Positions 18,729-25,728 of a stretch of 64,000 bases of DNA are shown here, one piece after another. The position numbers and the translations under genes were made by a program. Every line of letters starts with the position of its first letter. The stretch's first letter is position 1. Origin of the DNA: Desulfomicrobium sp. UBA5193 (lineage in GTDB: Bacteria; Desulfobacterota; Desulfovibrionia; Desulfovibrionales; Desulfomicrobiaceae). Where the stretch lies: the NCBI GenBank assembly GCA_002412965.1, contig DHWB01000004.1, forward strand, positions 496,001 to 560,000. The letters are read 5' to 3'. Below the pieces are notes generated by a model. That model had not been told where the DNA came from, did no database searches, and saw only the letters and a list, made by a program, of their open reading frames with translations.

Positions 18729-19175
18729 TCATTGCTCTCCAAGAGCCTCCAAATCAGCAAGATCCTTCTTTCTTCCAGTTGCTCTCTTGTTTTGAATGTA
18801 CTGATTGAGGCCTATGAAATACACCGGAACATCATCGTATTTTCCTTCCTCGCGGCCCTTATATGCATCTTCCCAGGAAACTCCGGATATCGATGTCATG
18901 ATGTCAACCCGGACCGGAGGATAGCCCAGCTGAACAATATTGTCCGTATTTGTAAAATATTCCAATTTGAGACCTGCTGAACCGAAACCGAATTCATTGA
19001 GAGCCTTTAATATTAAGGATGCATTGTTCGAATCTGATTTAACCAATATGTCGATATCTCCTGTATATCTCGGTGCACCATAATATGCCAATGCGTACCC
19101 TCCGACTATGAGATATTGCACATTATGAGCGTTGAATAACGCGAGCAACTCTTTGTAGTCTTTCTGTACTTCCAT
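18729..19175 (-). CDS. Nucleotidyltransferase-fold protein (AbiEii/MNT-like)
   Basis: This 148-residue protein has a nucleotidyltransferase core: LIVGGYALAYYGAPRYTGDIDILVKS (about residues 21-46) carries the G-G and D-x-D metal-binding pattern, and a third acidic residue lies in VRVDIMT. Similar small proteins belong to toxin-antitoxin modules or abortive-infection systems. Its ATG is preceded by an excellent AAGGAGG site that lies inside an upstream overlapping 59-codon gene, so the pair is likely co-translated. The target of any nucleotide transfer is unknown. Confidence 0.8.
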   Translation of the reverse strand: MEVQKDYKELLALFNAHNVQYLIVGGYALAYYGAPRYTGDIDILVKSDSNNASLILKALNEFGFGSAGLKLEYFTNTDNIVQLGYPPVRVDIMTSISGVSWEDAYKGREEGKYDDVPVYFIGLNQYIQNKRATGRKKDLADLEALGEQ

Positions 19176-19302
19176 GTGCTTGCCTCCTTAAAAATTCAAC
19201 TGCCGACAACCTTTCCTCTTGAGTTCTGCTCAGCCAATATTTCAGATCATCCATCAAATTGTCATCTTTGATATTCTTTATCTGTACAATTTTCTTTATC
19301 AT
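19123..19302 (-). CDS. 59-residue partner protein of the nucleotidyltransferase
   Basis: A 59-codon frame from ATG at 19302 to TAA at 19123 overlaps the nucleotidyltransferase start by 53 bases. The product begins MIKKIVQIKNIKDDNL, has LKYWLSRTQEERLSAVEFLRRQ and ends RLQRVARVIQRS. From memory, proteins with this EFLRRQ...RLQRVARVI tail are regularly found just upstream of such nucleotidyltransferases, which supports a real gene. It may be the cognate antitoxin or partner; its function is not known to me. Base composition is poorer in GC than the neighbourhood. Confidence 0.75.
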   Translation of the reverse strand: MIKKIVQIKNIKDDNLMDDLKYWLSRTQEERLSAVEFLRRQAHGSTERLQRVARVIQRS

Positions 19303-19325
19303 ACTTTTCCTTGGAGCTGACAGTT

Positions 19326-19589
19326 TCAGAGGGATCTGCAGATATCACGCCTATGACCGATTTTCACGACCATGACGACGAGCTCCTGATCCTTGATTTC
19401 ATAGACGATTCGATATGTTCCCTGTCTCACCCGGAATCGCTCCAGGCCGGACAGTTTTTCGCTTCCGCTTGGCCTGGGATCATCCGCGAGTCCTTCGATG
19501 CATTTCAAAATACTCTGCACATCACGTTTGGGGATCTGACGCAAATCCTTGGCCACGGACGCTTTGAAGCGCAGCCTATATTTTGTCAT
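19326..19589 (-). CDS. RelE/StbE-type toxin
   Basis: The 87-residue protein has the RelE/ParE fold signature: YRLRFKASVAKDLRQIPKRD at the start, then LSGLERFRVRQGTYRIVYEI and VVMVVKIGHRRDIC at the end. The arginine and the GHRR...Y-type tail match RelE/StbE mRNA interferases. It overlaps its upstream antitoxin gene by 14 bases. RelE toxins cut mRNA in the ribosomal A site; activity of this copy is inferred. Confidence 0.88.
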   Translation of the reverse strand: MTKYRLRFKASVAKDLRQIPKRDVQSILKCIEGLADDPRPSGSEKLSGLERFRVRQGTYRIVYEIKDQELVVMVVKIGHRRDICRSL

Positions 19590-19809
19590 GAGCCTTGAGG
19601 TCGTTCAAAAGCTCTTCGTAACTCATGACCGGCTCCGCCAGACGATGTTCAAACGCCGCCAGGTCCTCCTGGTCTTCGGCCAGAGCCGCTCGGACGGCGT
19701 CGTTGACGAGATCGGAGAGCGAACGGTTGGAATGTACGGCTTTAAGGCGCAGGGCTGCGTGCAGTTGCGGGTCGAAATAGATGGTGGATCGTTTTGTTGC
19801 TTCGGGCAT
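19576..19809 (-). CDS. Ribbon-helix-helix antitoxin
   Basis: This 77-residue protein starts with a CopG/RHH DNA-binding region (KRSTIYFDPQLHAALRLKAVHSNRSLSDLVNDAVRAAL) followed by an acidic toxin-binding tail (MSYEELLNDLKAHDKI). It is the antitoxin of the RelE-type gene that follows. Iterated 8-bp repeats just upstream of its start are a likely autoregulatory operator. Confidence 0.87.
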   Translation of the reverse strand: MPEATKRSTIYFDPQLHAALRLKAVHSNRSLSDLVNDAVRAALAEDQEDLAAFEHRLAEPVMSYEELLNDLKAHDKI

Positions 19810-19826
19810 GATGCTTACCTCTGTAA

Positions 19827-19857
19827 GTCATCATGTCGTCATGTCGTCATGGCGTCA
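19827..19857. promoter_or_regulatory. Iterated 8-bp repeats upstream of the RHH antitoxin, possible operator
   Basis: Units GTCATCAT, GTCGTCAT, GTCGTCAT and a partial GGCGTCA are consecutive at 19827-19857, 18 bases before the antitoxin ATG (19809, minus strand). RHH antitoxins often bind short direct repeats to autoregulate. This role is inferred from position. Confidence 0.5.
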
Positions 19858-20049
19858 AGGATTGAACCGGCAGTGCCGACCTTGCGATTGTTCACGCACT
19901 TGATGAAACAGCCTATGTTCCCCGCTCCTGGAACGGAAAACGCCGCAAAATGGCGAAGACTTCTTGCAAGCATGTTTGCCAAAAAAGGTAGATACCGAGG
20001 GCTGGGACGGGTGAAAGGAGTACCGGAGAGAGGTCTCAAATTTTCAGAA

Positions 20050-20349
20050 TCAGGGCTTCTCCACATCAGTTAGCAGTCGTTGGCCATGAATAACTGCGAC
20101 GATTACTATCCGTTCAGTTTCTATGCGATAGATGAGCCGGTAGCTGTAGAGCAATCTTTCCCTGATGCATGGATCGCCGAACTCCGGAACGATTCGTCCA
20201 CGGTTTGGCAGGGTGCCGAGGCTCCTTGCACCCTCCAGAAGTGCCTGAACGACAGCGCGCGCATAAAAAGCTGAATCGCGCGCAATATACTCCGCGATCA
20301 GTTCCAGGTCTTCGAGCGCCTGGGGTGACCAGTCGATCAGGAGGTCCAT
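20050..20349 (-). CDS. ParE/RelE-family toxin
   Basis: The 99-residue protein has a ParE-type layout: IDWSPQALEDLELIAEYIARDS at the start, LGTLPNRGRIVPEFGDPCIRE in the middle and YSYRLIYRIETERIVIVAVIHGQRLL at the end. These match ParE/RelE superfamily toxins. It overlaps the stop of the 61-codon gene upstream by 13 bases, a standard toxin-antitoxin arrangement. Whether it targets gyrase or mRNA cannot be decided. Confidence 0.88.
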   Translation of the reverse strand: MDLLIDWSPQALEDLELIAEYIARDSAFYARAVVQALLEGARSLGTLPNRGRIVPEFGDPCIRERLLYSYRLIYRIETERIVIVAVIHGQRLLTDVEKP

Positions 20350-20522
20350 TTTTCAAGTTTTCGTTCGACGTCCTTCTGACTCAACGTCCCTTCCTGCTCC
20401 GCTCTGGCAATACCACTGCGTATTTTTTCAACAACATACAGATGATATTGGACATCCTGAAGAGAACAGTCGTCGGGCAGGGAATTCAGAAGATCTCTTA
20501 CGGTTTCTTTAGCAGCGTTCAT
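20337..20522 (-). CDS. Antitoxin partner of the ParE-type toxin
   Basis: This 61-residue, mostly helical and charged protein (VRDLLNSLPDDCSLQDVQYHLYVVEKIRSGIARAE...) precedes and overlaps the ParE-type toxin gene. Proteins with the LPDD.S.EDI.YHLYV-like core are commonly paired with RelE/ParE toxins. No DNA-binding domain is obvious. Antitoxin function is inferred from gene order and overlap. Confidence 0.78.
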   Translation of the reverse strand: MNAAKETVRDLLNSLPDDCSLQDVQYHLYVVEKIRSGIARAEQEGTLSQKDVERKLEKWTS

Positions 20523-20572
20523 AGTTGTGCCTCCGGAATGAATTTGATGCTGTCTTCACGGAGAGTCAAGGG

Positions 20573-20769
20573 TCATTTTTTACGAGTGTCTTTTACGTAC
20601 ACGCCCTTTTCCCGCCGGTCGATTTCAAAAGACCTATGGCTGCGATGAGTTCGCTCAACTTATTGAATCCATAGTTTCGTGGATCAAAATCGTTGGCCGT
20701 CTTGTTCATGTACCCGCCAACAGGTCCAAGTCCAGCCCAACCGGTGTTCGATTCAAATCCGTTTGCCAT
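20573..20769 (-). pseudogene. Frameshifted C-terminal remnant of a NYN/OST-HTH (LOTUS) protein
   Basis: From 20769 the minus strand encodes NTGWAGLGPVGGYMNKTAND, FDPRNYGFNKLSELIAAIGL, which resembles the OST-HTH/LOTUS domain at the end of NYN-domain (LabA/DUF88-like) proteins. The frame then fails, but a shift of one base at CTTTTG lets it continue as FEIDRREKGVYVKDTRKK and stop at 20573. The expected family order is thus restored by one missing T. Upstream there is an in-frame stop and no NYN domain, so only the last domain remains. Bases 20770-20951 hold nothing else I can identify. Confidence 0.65.
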
Positions 20770-20951
20770 GCAAACCTCAGTGATTGTTGATTGGGCTCAG
20801 ACAACCAACGTGTTTAAACACCTCATTGGTTGCAATGCAGTGGCGCGGCAAAACATGCTGAGGCCTGATACCTCGGCATTATTGTAAGACGCAAGAGCAA
20901 ACGCGACAGGGGACGAACACGTGTGACCGACATGGTCAAGAAATGTCTGGT

Positions 20952-21656
20952 TCAGGGTTTCTGGGCGAGTGTGATCCGTTTCAAGACGGTGAAGGGCTCT
21001 TCCAGGCACGTCTGACGGAACACGTAGATGTCCCGCACCGGGATTGGTGTGCGGAGTACGGGGGCGAGCAGGGGGGTGAGTGCCGCGCGGAGGCGTTCCC
21101 GTTCTTCGGGGTCGTGGATGCTGCCGGTCAGGGTCAGGTGGAAGCGCATTTCCTCCAGCACATAGGGGTAGCCCCAGAGGTCCAGCAGTCGCTCCTGGTT
21201 CGGGGTCAGGCCCCTCGCGCGTCGGCGGGCAAGTTCTTCGGGCGGGGGCGGGCGGCGGAAAGGATCCGGGACCGTGACGCAGATGCGGGCCAAGTCTTCC
21301 AGTTCCGGGCATGGTCCGGTCAAGGTCAGGGCAAGGAAGGAGCCAATGCGTGCAAGCTCAAGTCCGGGCAGGTCGAATGATTGTATATTTGAGGCGATCA
21401 TGGCCGCGATTTCCAGCAATCCGGTTTCATCATGCGTATCGGTCAGGAAGAAGGGCGGCTTCAAGGTGGCGTGCAGCCCGTAGTGCCGAGGCGAGGCGGT
21501 CAGTTCTGTCAGTCGGGTGGGTTCGATGCCAGGGACGGCTGGTTGCTTCAGGACAGTTCCCGTGCGGGCGCAGCGACCCAGTACGGTCGAGCAGATGCGT
21601 TCGAGCTCGGACCTTTCAGGCGGCGCGAAATATATGGCGTAGCGTGCTTTGGGCAT
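20952..21656 (-). CDS. DUF1045 phosphonate-cluster protein (2H phosphoesterase-like)
   Basis: This 234-residue protein starts ARYAIYFAPPE and carries two H-x-T-L motifs, GLHATLKPPF and RFHLTLTGSI, the hallmark of 2H phosphoesterases. It matches DUF1045 proteins, regularly encoded with phn genes. A role in hydrolysing a cyclic phosphate intermediate of phosphonate breakdown is plausible but unproven. GTG at 21662 is an alternative start. It is the last gene of the phnCDE-phnM2 unit, after a 100-base spacer with a hairpin. Confidence 0.85.
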   Translation of the reverse strand: MPKARYAIYFAPPERSELERICSTVLGRCARTGTVLKQPAVPGIEPTRLTELTASPRHYGLHATLKPPFFLTDTHDETGLLEIAAMIASNIQSFDLPGLELARIGSFLALTLTGPCPELEDLARICVTVPDPFRRPPPPEELARRRARGLTPNQERLLDLWGYPYVLEEMRFHLTLTGSIHDPEERERLRAALTPLLAPVLRTPIPVRDIYVFRQTCLEEPFTVLKRITLAQKP

Positions 21657-21712
21657 GTTCACATCATGTGGATCGAGGTTTGTCCGTTCATGGATTTCCC
21701 CAATGAATGGGT

Positions 21713-21732
21713 GCAGGGGGCTGGCCCCCTGC
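21713..21732. other. Intercistronic hairpin between phnM2 and the DUF1045 gene
   Basis: GCAGGGGG (21713-21720) and CCCCCTGC (21725-21732) form a perfect 8-bp stem with a 4-base loop. No T-run follows, so it is more likely an mRNA-processing or stabilising element than a terminator. Confidence 0.6.
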
Positions 21733-21759
21733 CCGCCGGAGGCATGCCTTTCTCTGCGG

Positions 21760-22896
21760 TCACATCACCTGCCGACCTTCGCGCCACACTGCGATAACCA
21801 CGGGCACTTCGTCCACCAAGCGCACCCGCACAAGGTCGGCGCGCTTGCCCGGAACCAGCTCGCCCCGGTCGGCAAGGCCCAGGGCCATGGCCGGATTGGC
21901 CGTGACCGTGCGCAGCGTCCGGTGCAGAGGGAGATCCAATTTTTGCGACATGATGAACGGGGCCTGCAGCAGGCTCGCGGGCATGTAGTCCGAGGACAGG
22001 ATGTCAACCAGGTCCTCACCTGCCAGGGCAAGAGCCGAGACGTTGCCCGAATGCGACTCGCCGCGGACCACGTTGGGCGCGCCCATGACAATGGCCAGCT
22101 CCAGCTCCCTTGCCCGCAGGACGGCCTCGCGGGTGGTCGGGAACTCCGCGATTTTCATGCCCAGGCGCGCCGTCTCCTCCACATGCTCCACCGTGGTGTC
22201 GTCATGGCTGGCCAGGGGCAGGCCGCGCTCGCGGCATAAGCCCAGGATCGTTTCACGGTTTGGCTCGGCATGGCTTTTTTGCACGGCGCGCAGGCGCTCG
22301 ATCTCGGCCAGCAGCTCCTCGTCGGTCCATTTCTTGTCGGCATGGAAGGACCGGTATTTTTCCAGGTCGCTCCATTGCCGCTGCCCTGGAGTGTGGTCCA
22401 TGATGGACACCAGGCGCAGCAGCTCATGATCCATGACGGAGGCGAACATCTCAACCACGGCCTTGTCGGCCAGTTCGCAGCGAATGTGCAGCAGGTGCTC
22501 GGCCCGCAGCAACCCGTTTCGACCGGCCTGGGCCAGGGCTTCCAGGGTGGCTGCGAAAATTTCGCGGCGCATGCGCTTGGCGCTGAATTCGCCTGCGCTG
22601 ACCGCATCGAGAACCGTGGTGATCCCCGCGCCGACCATGTGCGTGTCGTGGGCCATGATGGAGGTCAGGCTGGTTGGCCAGCGCACGCCGGAGCGGGGGA
22701 GGAAGTGCTTTTCGATGTTGTCCGTGTGGATTTCCACCAGGCCCGGCAGCAGGTAGTCGCCCTCGAAATCAAGGGCTGTGGGGCTGGATGCGGGAGAACC
22801 GATGTCATCGATAAGGCCGTTCTTGGACGAGAGCGAGCCGTGGATAATCGAATTCGGCGTGACCACGCGGGCATTGGTGCAACAGAGGGATGGCAT
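21760..22896 (-). CDS. phnM: PhnM-like phosphonate metabolism hydrolase (second copy)
   Basis: This 378-residue protein is a second PhnM. It keeps LVEIHTDNIEKHFLPRSGV, SIMDHTPGQRQW, ASHDDTTVEHV and LSSDYMPASLL, so the metal site appears intact. It sits in the transporter operon rather than with the C-P lyase core. The ATG at 22896 with GGAAAA upstream is preferred to the TTG at 22917, which would overlap phnE. Its substrate may be the same triphosphate or a related one; the two copies may serve different conditions. Confidence 0.9.
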   Translation of the reverse strand: MPSLCCTNARVVTPNSIIHGSLSSKNGLIDDIGSPASSPTALDFEGDYLLPGLVEIHTDNIEKHFLPRSGVRWPTSLTSIMAHDTHMVGAGITTVLDAVSAGEFSAKRMRREIFAATLEALAQAGRNGLLRAEHLLHIRCELADKAVVEMFASVMDHELLRLVSIMDHTPGQRQWSDLEKYRSFHADKKWTDEELLAEIERLRAVQKSHAEPNRETILGLCRERGLPLASHDDTTVEHVEETARLGMKIAEFPTTREAVLRARELELAIVMGAPNVVRGESHSGNVSALALAGEDLVDILSSDYMPASLLQAPFIMSQKLDLPLHRTLRTVTANPAMALGLADRGELVPGKRADLVRVRLVDEVPVVIAVWREGRQVM

Positions 22897-22909
22897 GGTG
22901 TTTTCCGGT

Positions 22910-23713
22910 TCAGACAAAGAGTTTGCGCAGACGTTGGGACACGAGGTCGATGACGGTCACGGAGATGATGATGAAGATCATGATGGCGCAGGTTTGGGCA
23001 AAATAGAAGCCCCGGATCATTTCCCACAGCACCACGCCGATTCCTCCGGCTCCGACGATGCCAAGCACGGTGGCGGAGCGGACATTGGATTCGAACCGAT
23101 ACAGGGAATAGGAGATCCACAGGGGCAGAACCTGCGGGATGATGCCGAAGAGCACCTCCTCCAGAATGCTCGCGCCGGTGGAGCGGATGCCTTCCACGGG
23201 CTGGGGGTCGATGGCTTCCACGGCCTCGGAAAAGAGCTTGGCCAGCACGCCTGTGGTGTGCACCCAGAGCGCCAGCACTCCGGCGAAGGGGCCAAGTCCG
23301 ACCGAGACCACGAAGAGCATGGCGAAGACCACCTCATTGATGGCCCGGCACGCATCCATGACCCGGCGGATGGGCTGGTAGACCCACCAGGGCGCGACGT
23401 TTTCGGAGCTCAGGATCCCGAACGGGACTGCGCAGATCACGGCCAGGAATGTGCCCCAGACCGCGAGATGAAAGGTGACGACGATCTCCTCGACATAGAT
23501 CCGCCAATCCGAGAAGTCCGGGGGGAAAAAGTCTGCGGCCAGAGTGGCCATGTTCCCGGAATCCTTGATCAGGGCCAGGGGCCGCATGTCGGCGCCCTCC
23601 CAGGACCAGGCCAACACGGCCAGGATTATCGCCCAGCCCAGCAGGGACAAGACGGATGACCGCAACGTGCGTGGAGGGCGGGTGGTGATGAGTAGCGTAT
23701 TCTGAACGGACAT
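22910..23713 (-). CDS. phnE: Phosphonate ABC transporter permease PhnE
   Basis: The 267-residue inner-membrane permease has about six membrane segments. It carries the binding-protein-dependent transport motif ASILEEVLFGIIPQVLPLWISYSLYRFESNVRSATVLGIVGAGGIG, diagnostic for PhnE. The ATG at 23713 gives the usual N-terminus. It lies 61 bases after phnD, with a strong hairpin in the gap, and is followed closely by phnM2. Confidence 0.93.
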   Translation of the reverse strand: MSVQNTLLITTRPPRTLRSSVLSLLGWAIILAVLAWSWEGADMRPLALIKDSGNMATLAADFFPPDFSDWRIYVEEIVVTFHLAVWGTFLAVICAVPFGILSSENVAPWWVYQPIRRVMDACRAINEVVFAMLFVVSVGLGPFAGVLALWVHTTGVLAKLFSEAVEAIDPQPVEGIRSTGASILEEVLFGIIPQVLPLWISYSLYRFESNVRSATVLGIVGAGGIGVVLWEMIRGFYFAQTCAIMIFIIISVTVIDLVSQRLRKLFV

Positions 23714-23728
23714 GAATGCATCCTTGAA

Positions 23729-23757
23729 TGCGGCCGGCGACAAGATCGCCGGCCGCA
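23729..23757. other. Perfect hairpin between phnD and phnE
   Basis: TGCGGCCGGCGA (23729-23740) pairs fully with TCGCCGGCCGCA (23746-23757) around five bases. No T-run follows on the minus strand, so it probably protects the phnD part of the mRNA and gives more binding protein than permease. Confidence 0.7.
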
Positions 23758-23774
23758 TGGAATGGAGGAGGGAG

Positions 23775-24740
23775 CTAGATTTTCGCCTTGATGGCATCGA
23801 GCTTGGCGTCGATCTCGGCAAGCTTCTTGGTTTTTTCTTCGGCGGAGATGGTCGTGTCGCCTTCCACCTTGATGCGGCTCTTGAAGAGTTCGAGCTGGCG
23901 GATGGGCAGGAGCTGGTCGTTGGTGGATTCCTTGAAGGGTGCCCAACCCAGGGCGGCCAGGACTGCCTTTTCTTTTTCAGATCCCTTGGCTCCGTAGCTC
24001 ATGATGAAGTCCTTGATCTTGGCCTTGGTCGCTTCGGGCAGGTCCTTGCGCCATACCAGCGGGTCGCTGGGGATCAGCGGGGAGGTCCACACGACCTTGA
24101 TCTGCCCGCGCTTGTCCGGATGGTTTTTGTCCAGCTTGGCCAGGTTTTCACTGTTGTTGGTGGCCACGTCGACCTGCTTGTTGGCCACGCTCAGGGCGTT
24201 GGTCTCATGGTTGGCGCTGACCATGTTCTTGAAGATCTTTTTCGGGTCGACGTTGTTCTTCGCGAATACATAATAGCTGGGCACCAGAAATCCGGAGGTC
24301 GAGTTGGGGTCGCCGTTGCCGAAGGAGAGGCCGCCGGCGGCCTTGAGCACGTCTTCGAGAGTGTTCAGCGGGGAATCCTTGTGCACGATGAGGTGGGAAT
24401 AATAGCCGGGGGTGCCGTCGGCGGGTACGGTCTGGGCGAAGATCTCGCCATCGGCGCGGTCAACGGCCTCCATGGCGCTCTTGTTGCCGTACCAGGCCAC
24501 CTGGACCTTGTTGAAGCGCATGCCTTCAATGATTCCAGCGTAATCCGAGGCGAAGAAGGCGTTTATTTTGAGACCCGTGGCCTTCTCCATTTCGGCCAGG
24601 AAGGGTTCCCAGTCTTTTTTGAGGTTCATGGACGCTTCGGTGGAGATGATGCCGAAGTTGATTTCCGTGAGCTCGGCGAAAACGGTCTGCGCGCTGAACG
24701 CGGCCAGGAAGATGATCAAGCCACAAAATTTGCGAATCAT
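23775..24740 (-). CDS. phnD: Phosphonate ABC transporter substrate-binding protein PhnD
   Basis: A signal peptide (MIRKFCGLIIFLAAFSAQTVFA) leads a 321-residue PhnD-type binding protein. Typical segments are LTEINFGIISTEASMNLKKDWEPFLAEMEKATGLKI, VQVAWYGNKSAMEAV and TPGYYSHLIVHKDSPLNTLEDVL. It captures alkylphosphonates in the periplasm. GGAG lies seven bases before the ATG. It follows phnC by 31 bases. Confidence 0.94.
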   Translation of the reverse strand: MIRKFCGLIIFLAAFSAQTVFAELTEINFGIISTEASMNLKKDWEPFLAEMEKATGLKINAFFASDYAGIIEGMRFNKVQVAWYGNKSAMEAVDRADGEIFAQTVPADGTPGYYSHLIVHKDSPLNTLEDVLKAAGGLSFGNGDPNSTSGFLVPSYYVFAKNNVDPKKIFKNMVSANHETNALSVANKQVDVATNNSENLAKLDKNHPDKRGQIKVVWTSPLIPSDPLVWRKDLPEATKAKIKDFIMSYGAKGSEKEKAVLAALGWAPFKESTNDQLLPIRQLELFKSRIKVEGDTTISAEEKTKKLAEIDAKLDAIKAKI

Positions 24741-24771
24741 GTGATGCTCCTTTGAAGTGTGTATGGTGGAT

Positions 24772-25611
24772 TCATGCCGCGGCGGGAGCCGTGGCGGATT
24801 TACGGTGCAGGGGGCTCTGATGGCGTGTGGCCTTGTCCATCGCAGGGGAGAACAGCTCCTCGGTCTCCGAGCCATAGATTTCCTTCAGAAAGGACGGAGT
24901 CAGGGCCGAGCTCGGGCCGTCGTAAACGATGCGGCCCTGGCGCAGGGCGATGGTCCGGGGGCAATAGCTGATGGCGTATTCGACCTGATGCAGGGACACG
25001 ACGATGGTGATTTTGTCTTCGCGGTGGATCTGGGCCAGGATGTCCATGACTATGCGTGATGATTCGGGGTCCAGGGAGGCGATGGGTTCGTCGGCCAGCA
25101 GGACCCGCGCCCGCTGGGTCAGGGCGCGTGCGATGGCCACTCGCTGTTGCTGGCCCCCGGACAGGGTCGAGGCCCGCTGCCAGGCCTTGTCCGCCATGCC
25201 GACGCGGGCCAGGGATTCCATGGCCAGACGCCGCTCCGTGGGCGGAAAGAGGTTGGACACCGCCCGCCAGGTGGGGACGCGGCCCAGGGCGCCCATAAGC
25301 ACGTTGGTCATGACCGAAAGGCGGTCCACAAGATTGAATTGCTGGAAGATGACGCCGACTTCGGTGCGTACCTTGCGGGCGTTCGCGGACAGCCGCCCGT
25401 CGCGCTGCATGATGTGGCTTAAAACCTCAATCTGGCCGCAGCTACCCGGATCACAGACCATGAGGCCCGAGATGCAGCGCATGAGGGTCGATTTGCCCGA
25501 TCCGGACGAACCGATGAGGGCGATCATCTCGCCGCTCTCCACGGTGGCATTGATGTTGTCGAGCCCCTTGGTGTTCTTGAAGGTCTTGGTCAGTTGCTTG
25601 ATCTGTATCAT
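24772..25611 (-). CDS. phnC: Phosphonate ABC transporter ATP-binding protein PhnC
   Basis: This 279-residue ATPase has Walker A GSSGSGKST, signature LSGGQQQRVAIARAL, Walker B VLLADEPIASLDPES and H-loop SLHQVEYA. These are PhnC features (ADEP rather than LDEP). The ATG at 25611 is preceded by GAGGAAA. It is the first gene of phnC-phnD-phnE-phnM2-DUF1045, and an operator identical to one before phnG lies about 81 bases upstream. Confidence 0.94.
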   Translation of the reverse strand: MIQIKQLTKTFKNTKGLDNINATVESGEMIALIGSSGSGKSTLMRCISGLMVCDPGSCGQIEVLSHIMQRDGRLSANARKVRTEVGVIFQQFNLVDRLSVMTNVLMGALGRVPTWRAVSNLFPPTERRLAMESLARVGMADKAWQRASTLSGGQQQRVAIARALTQRARVLLADEPIASLDPESSRIVMDILAQIHREDKITIVVSLHQVEYAISYCPRTIALRQGRIVYDGPSSALTPSFLKEIYGSETEELFSPAMDKATRHQSPLHRKSATAPAAA

Positions 25612-25691
25612 GGTGTTTCCTCGCGTTTTGCATTTACTAGGAGACATCTGTGACGGGATTATGTCCGGGCCATGACAATTCCGCCGCGAGT

Positions 25692-25701
25692 TGTATAGAC
25701 A
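25692..25701. promoter_or_regulatory. Probable PhnF operator upstream of phnC
   Basis: TGTATAGACA is the exact reverse complement of TGTCTATACA at 11642-11651. Here it sits in a longer near-palindrome, GTTGTCTATACAAC on the minus strand. On that strand TTCTCA, 17 bases and CTATAC would form a sigma-70-like promoter whose -10 box lies inside the operator. Confidence 0.7.
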
Positions 25702-25728
25702 ACATCCGCTATTGTTGAGAACTTGGCT

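Noticed and set aside
19839..20066. 75-codon frame (MWRSPDSENLRPLSGTP) between the two TA modules
   Set aside because: No ribosome-binding site, low-complexity composition and no motif. It overlaps the operator-like repeats.
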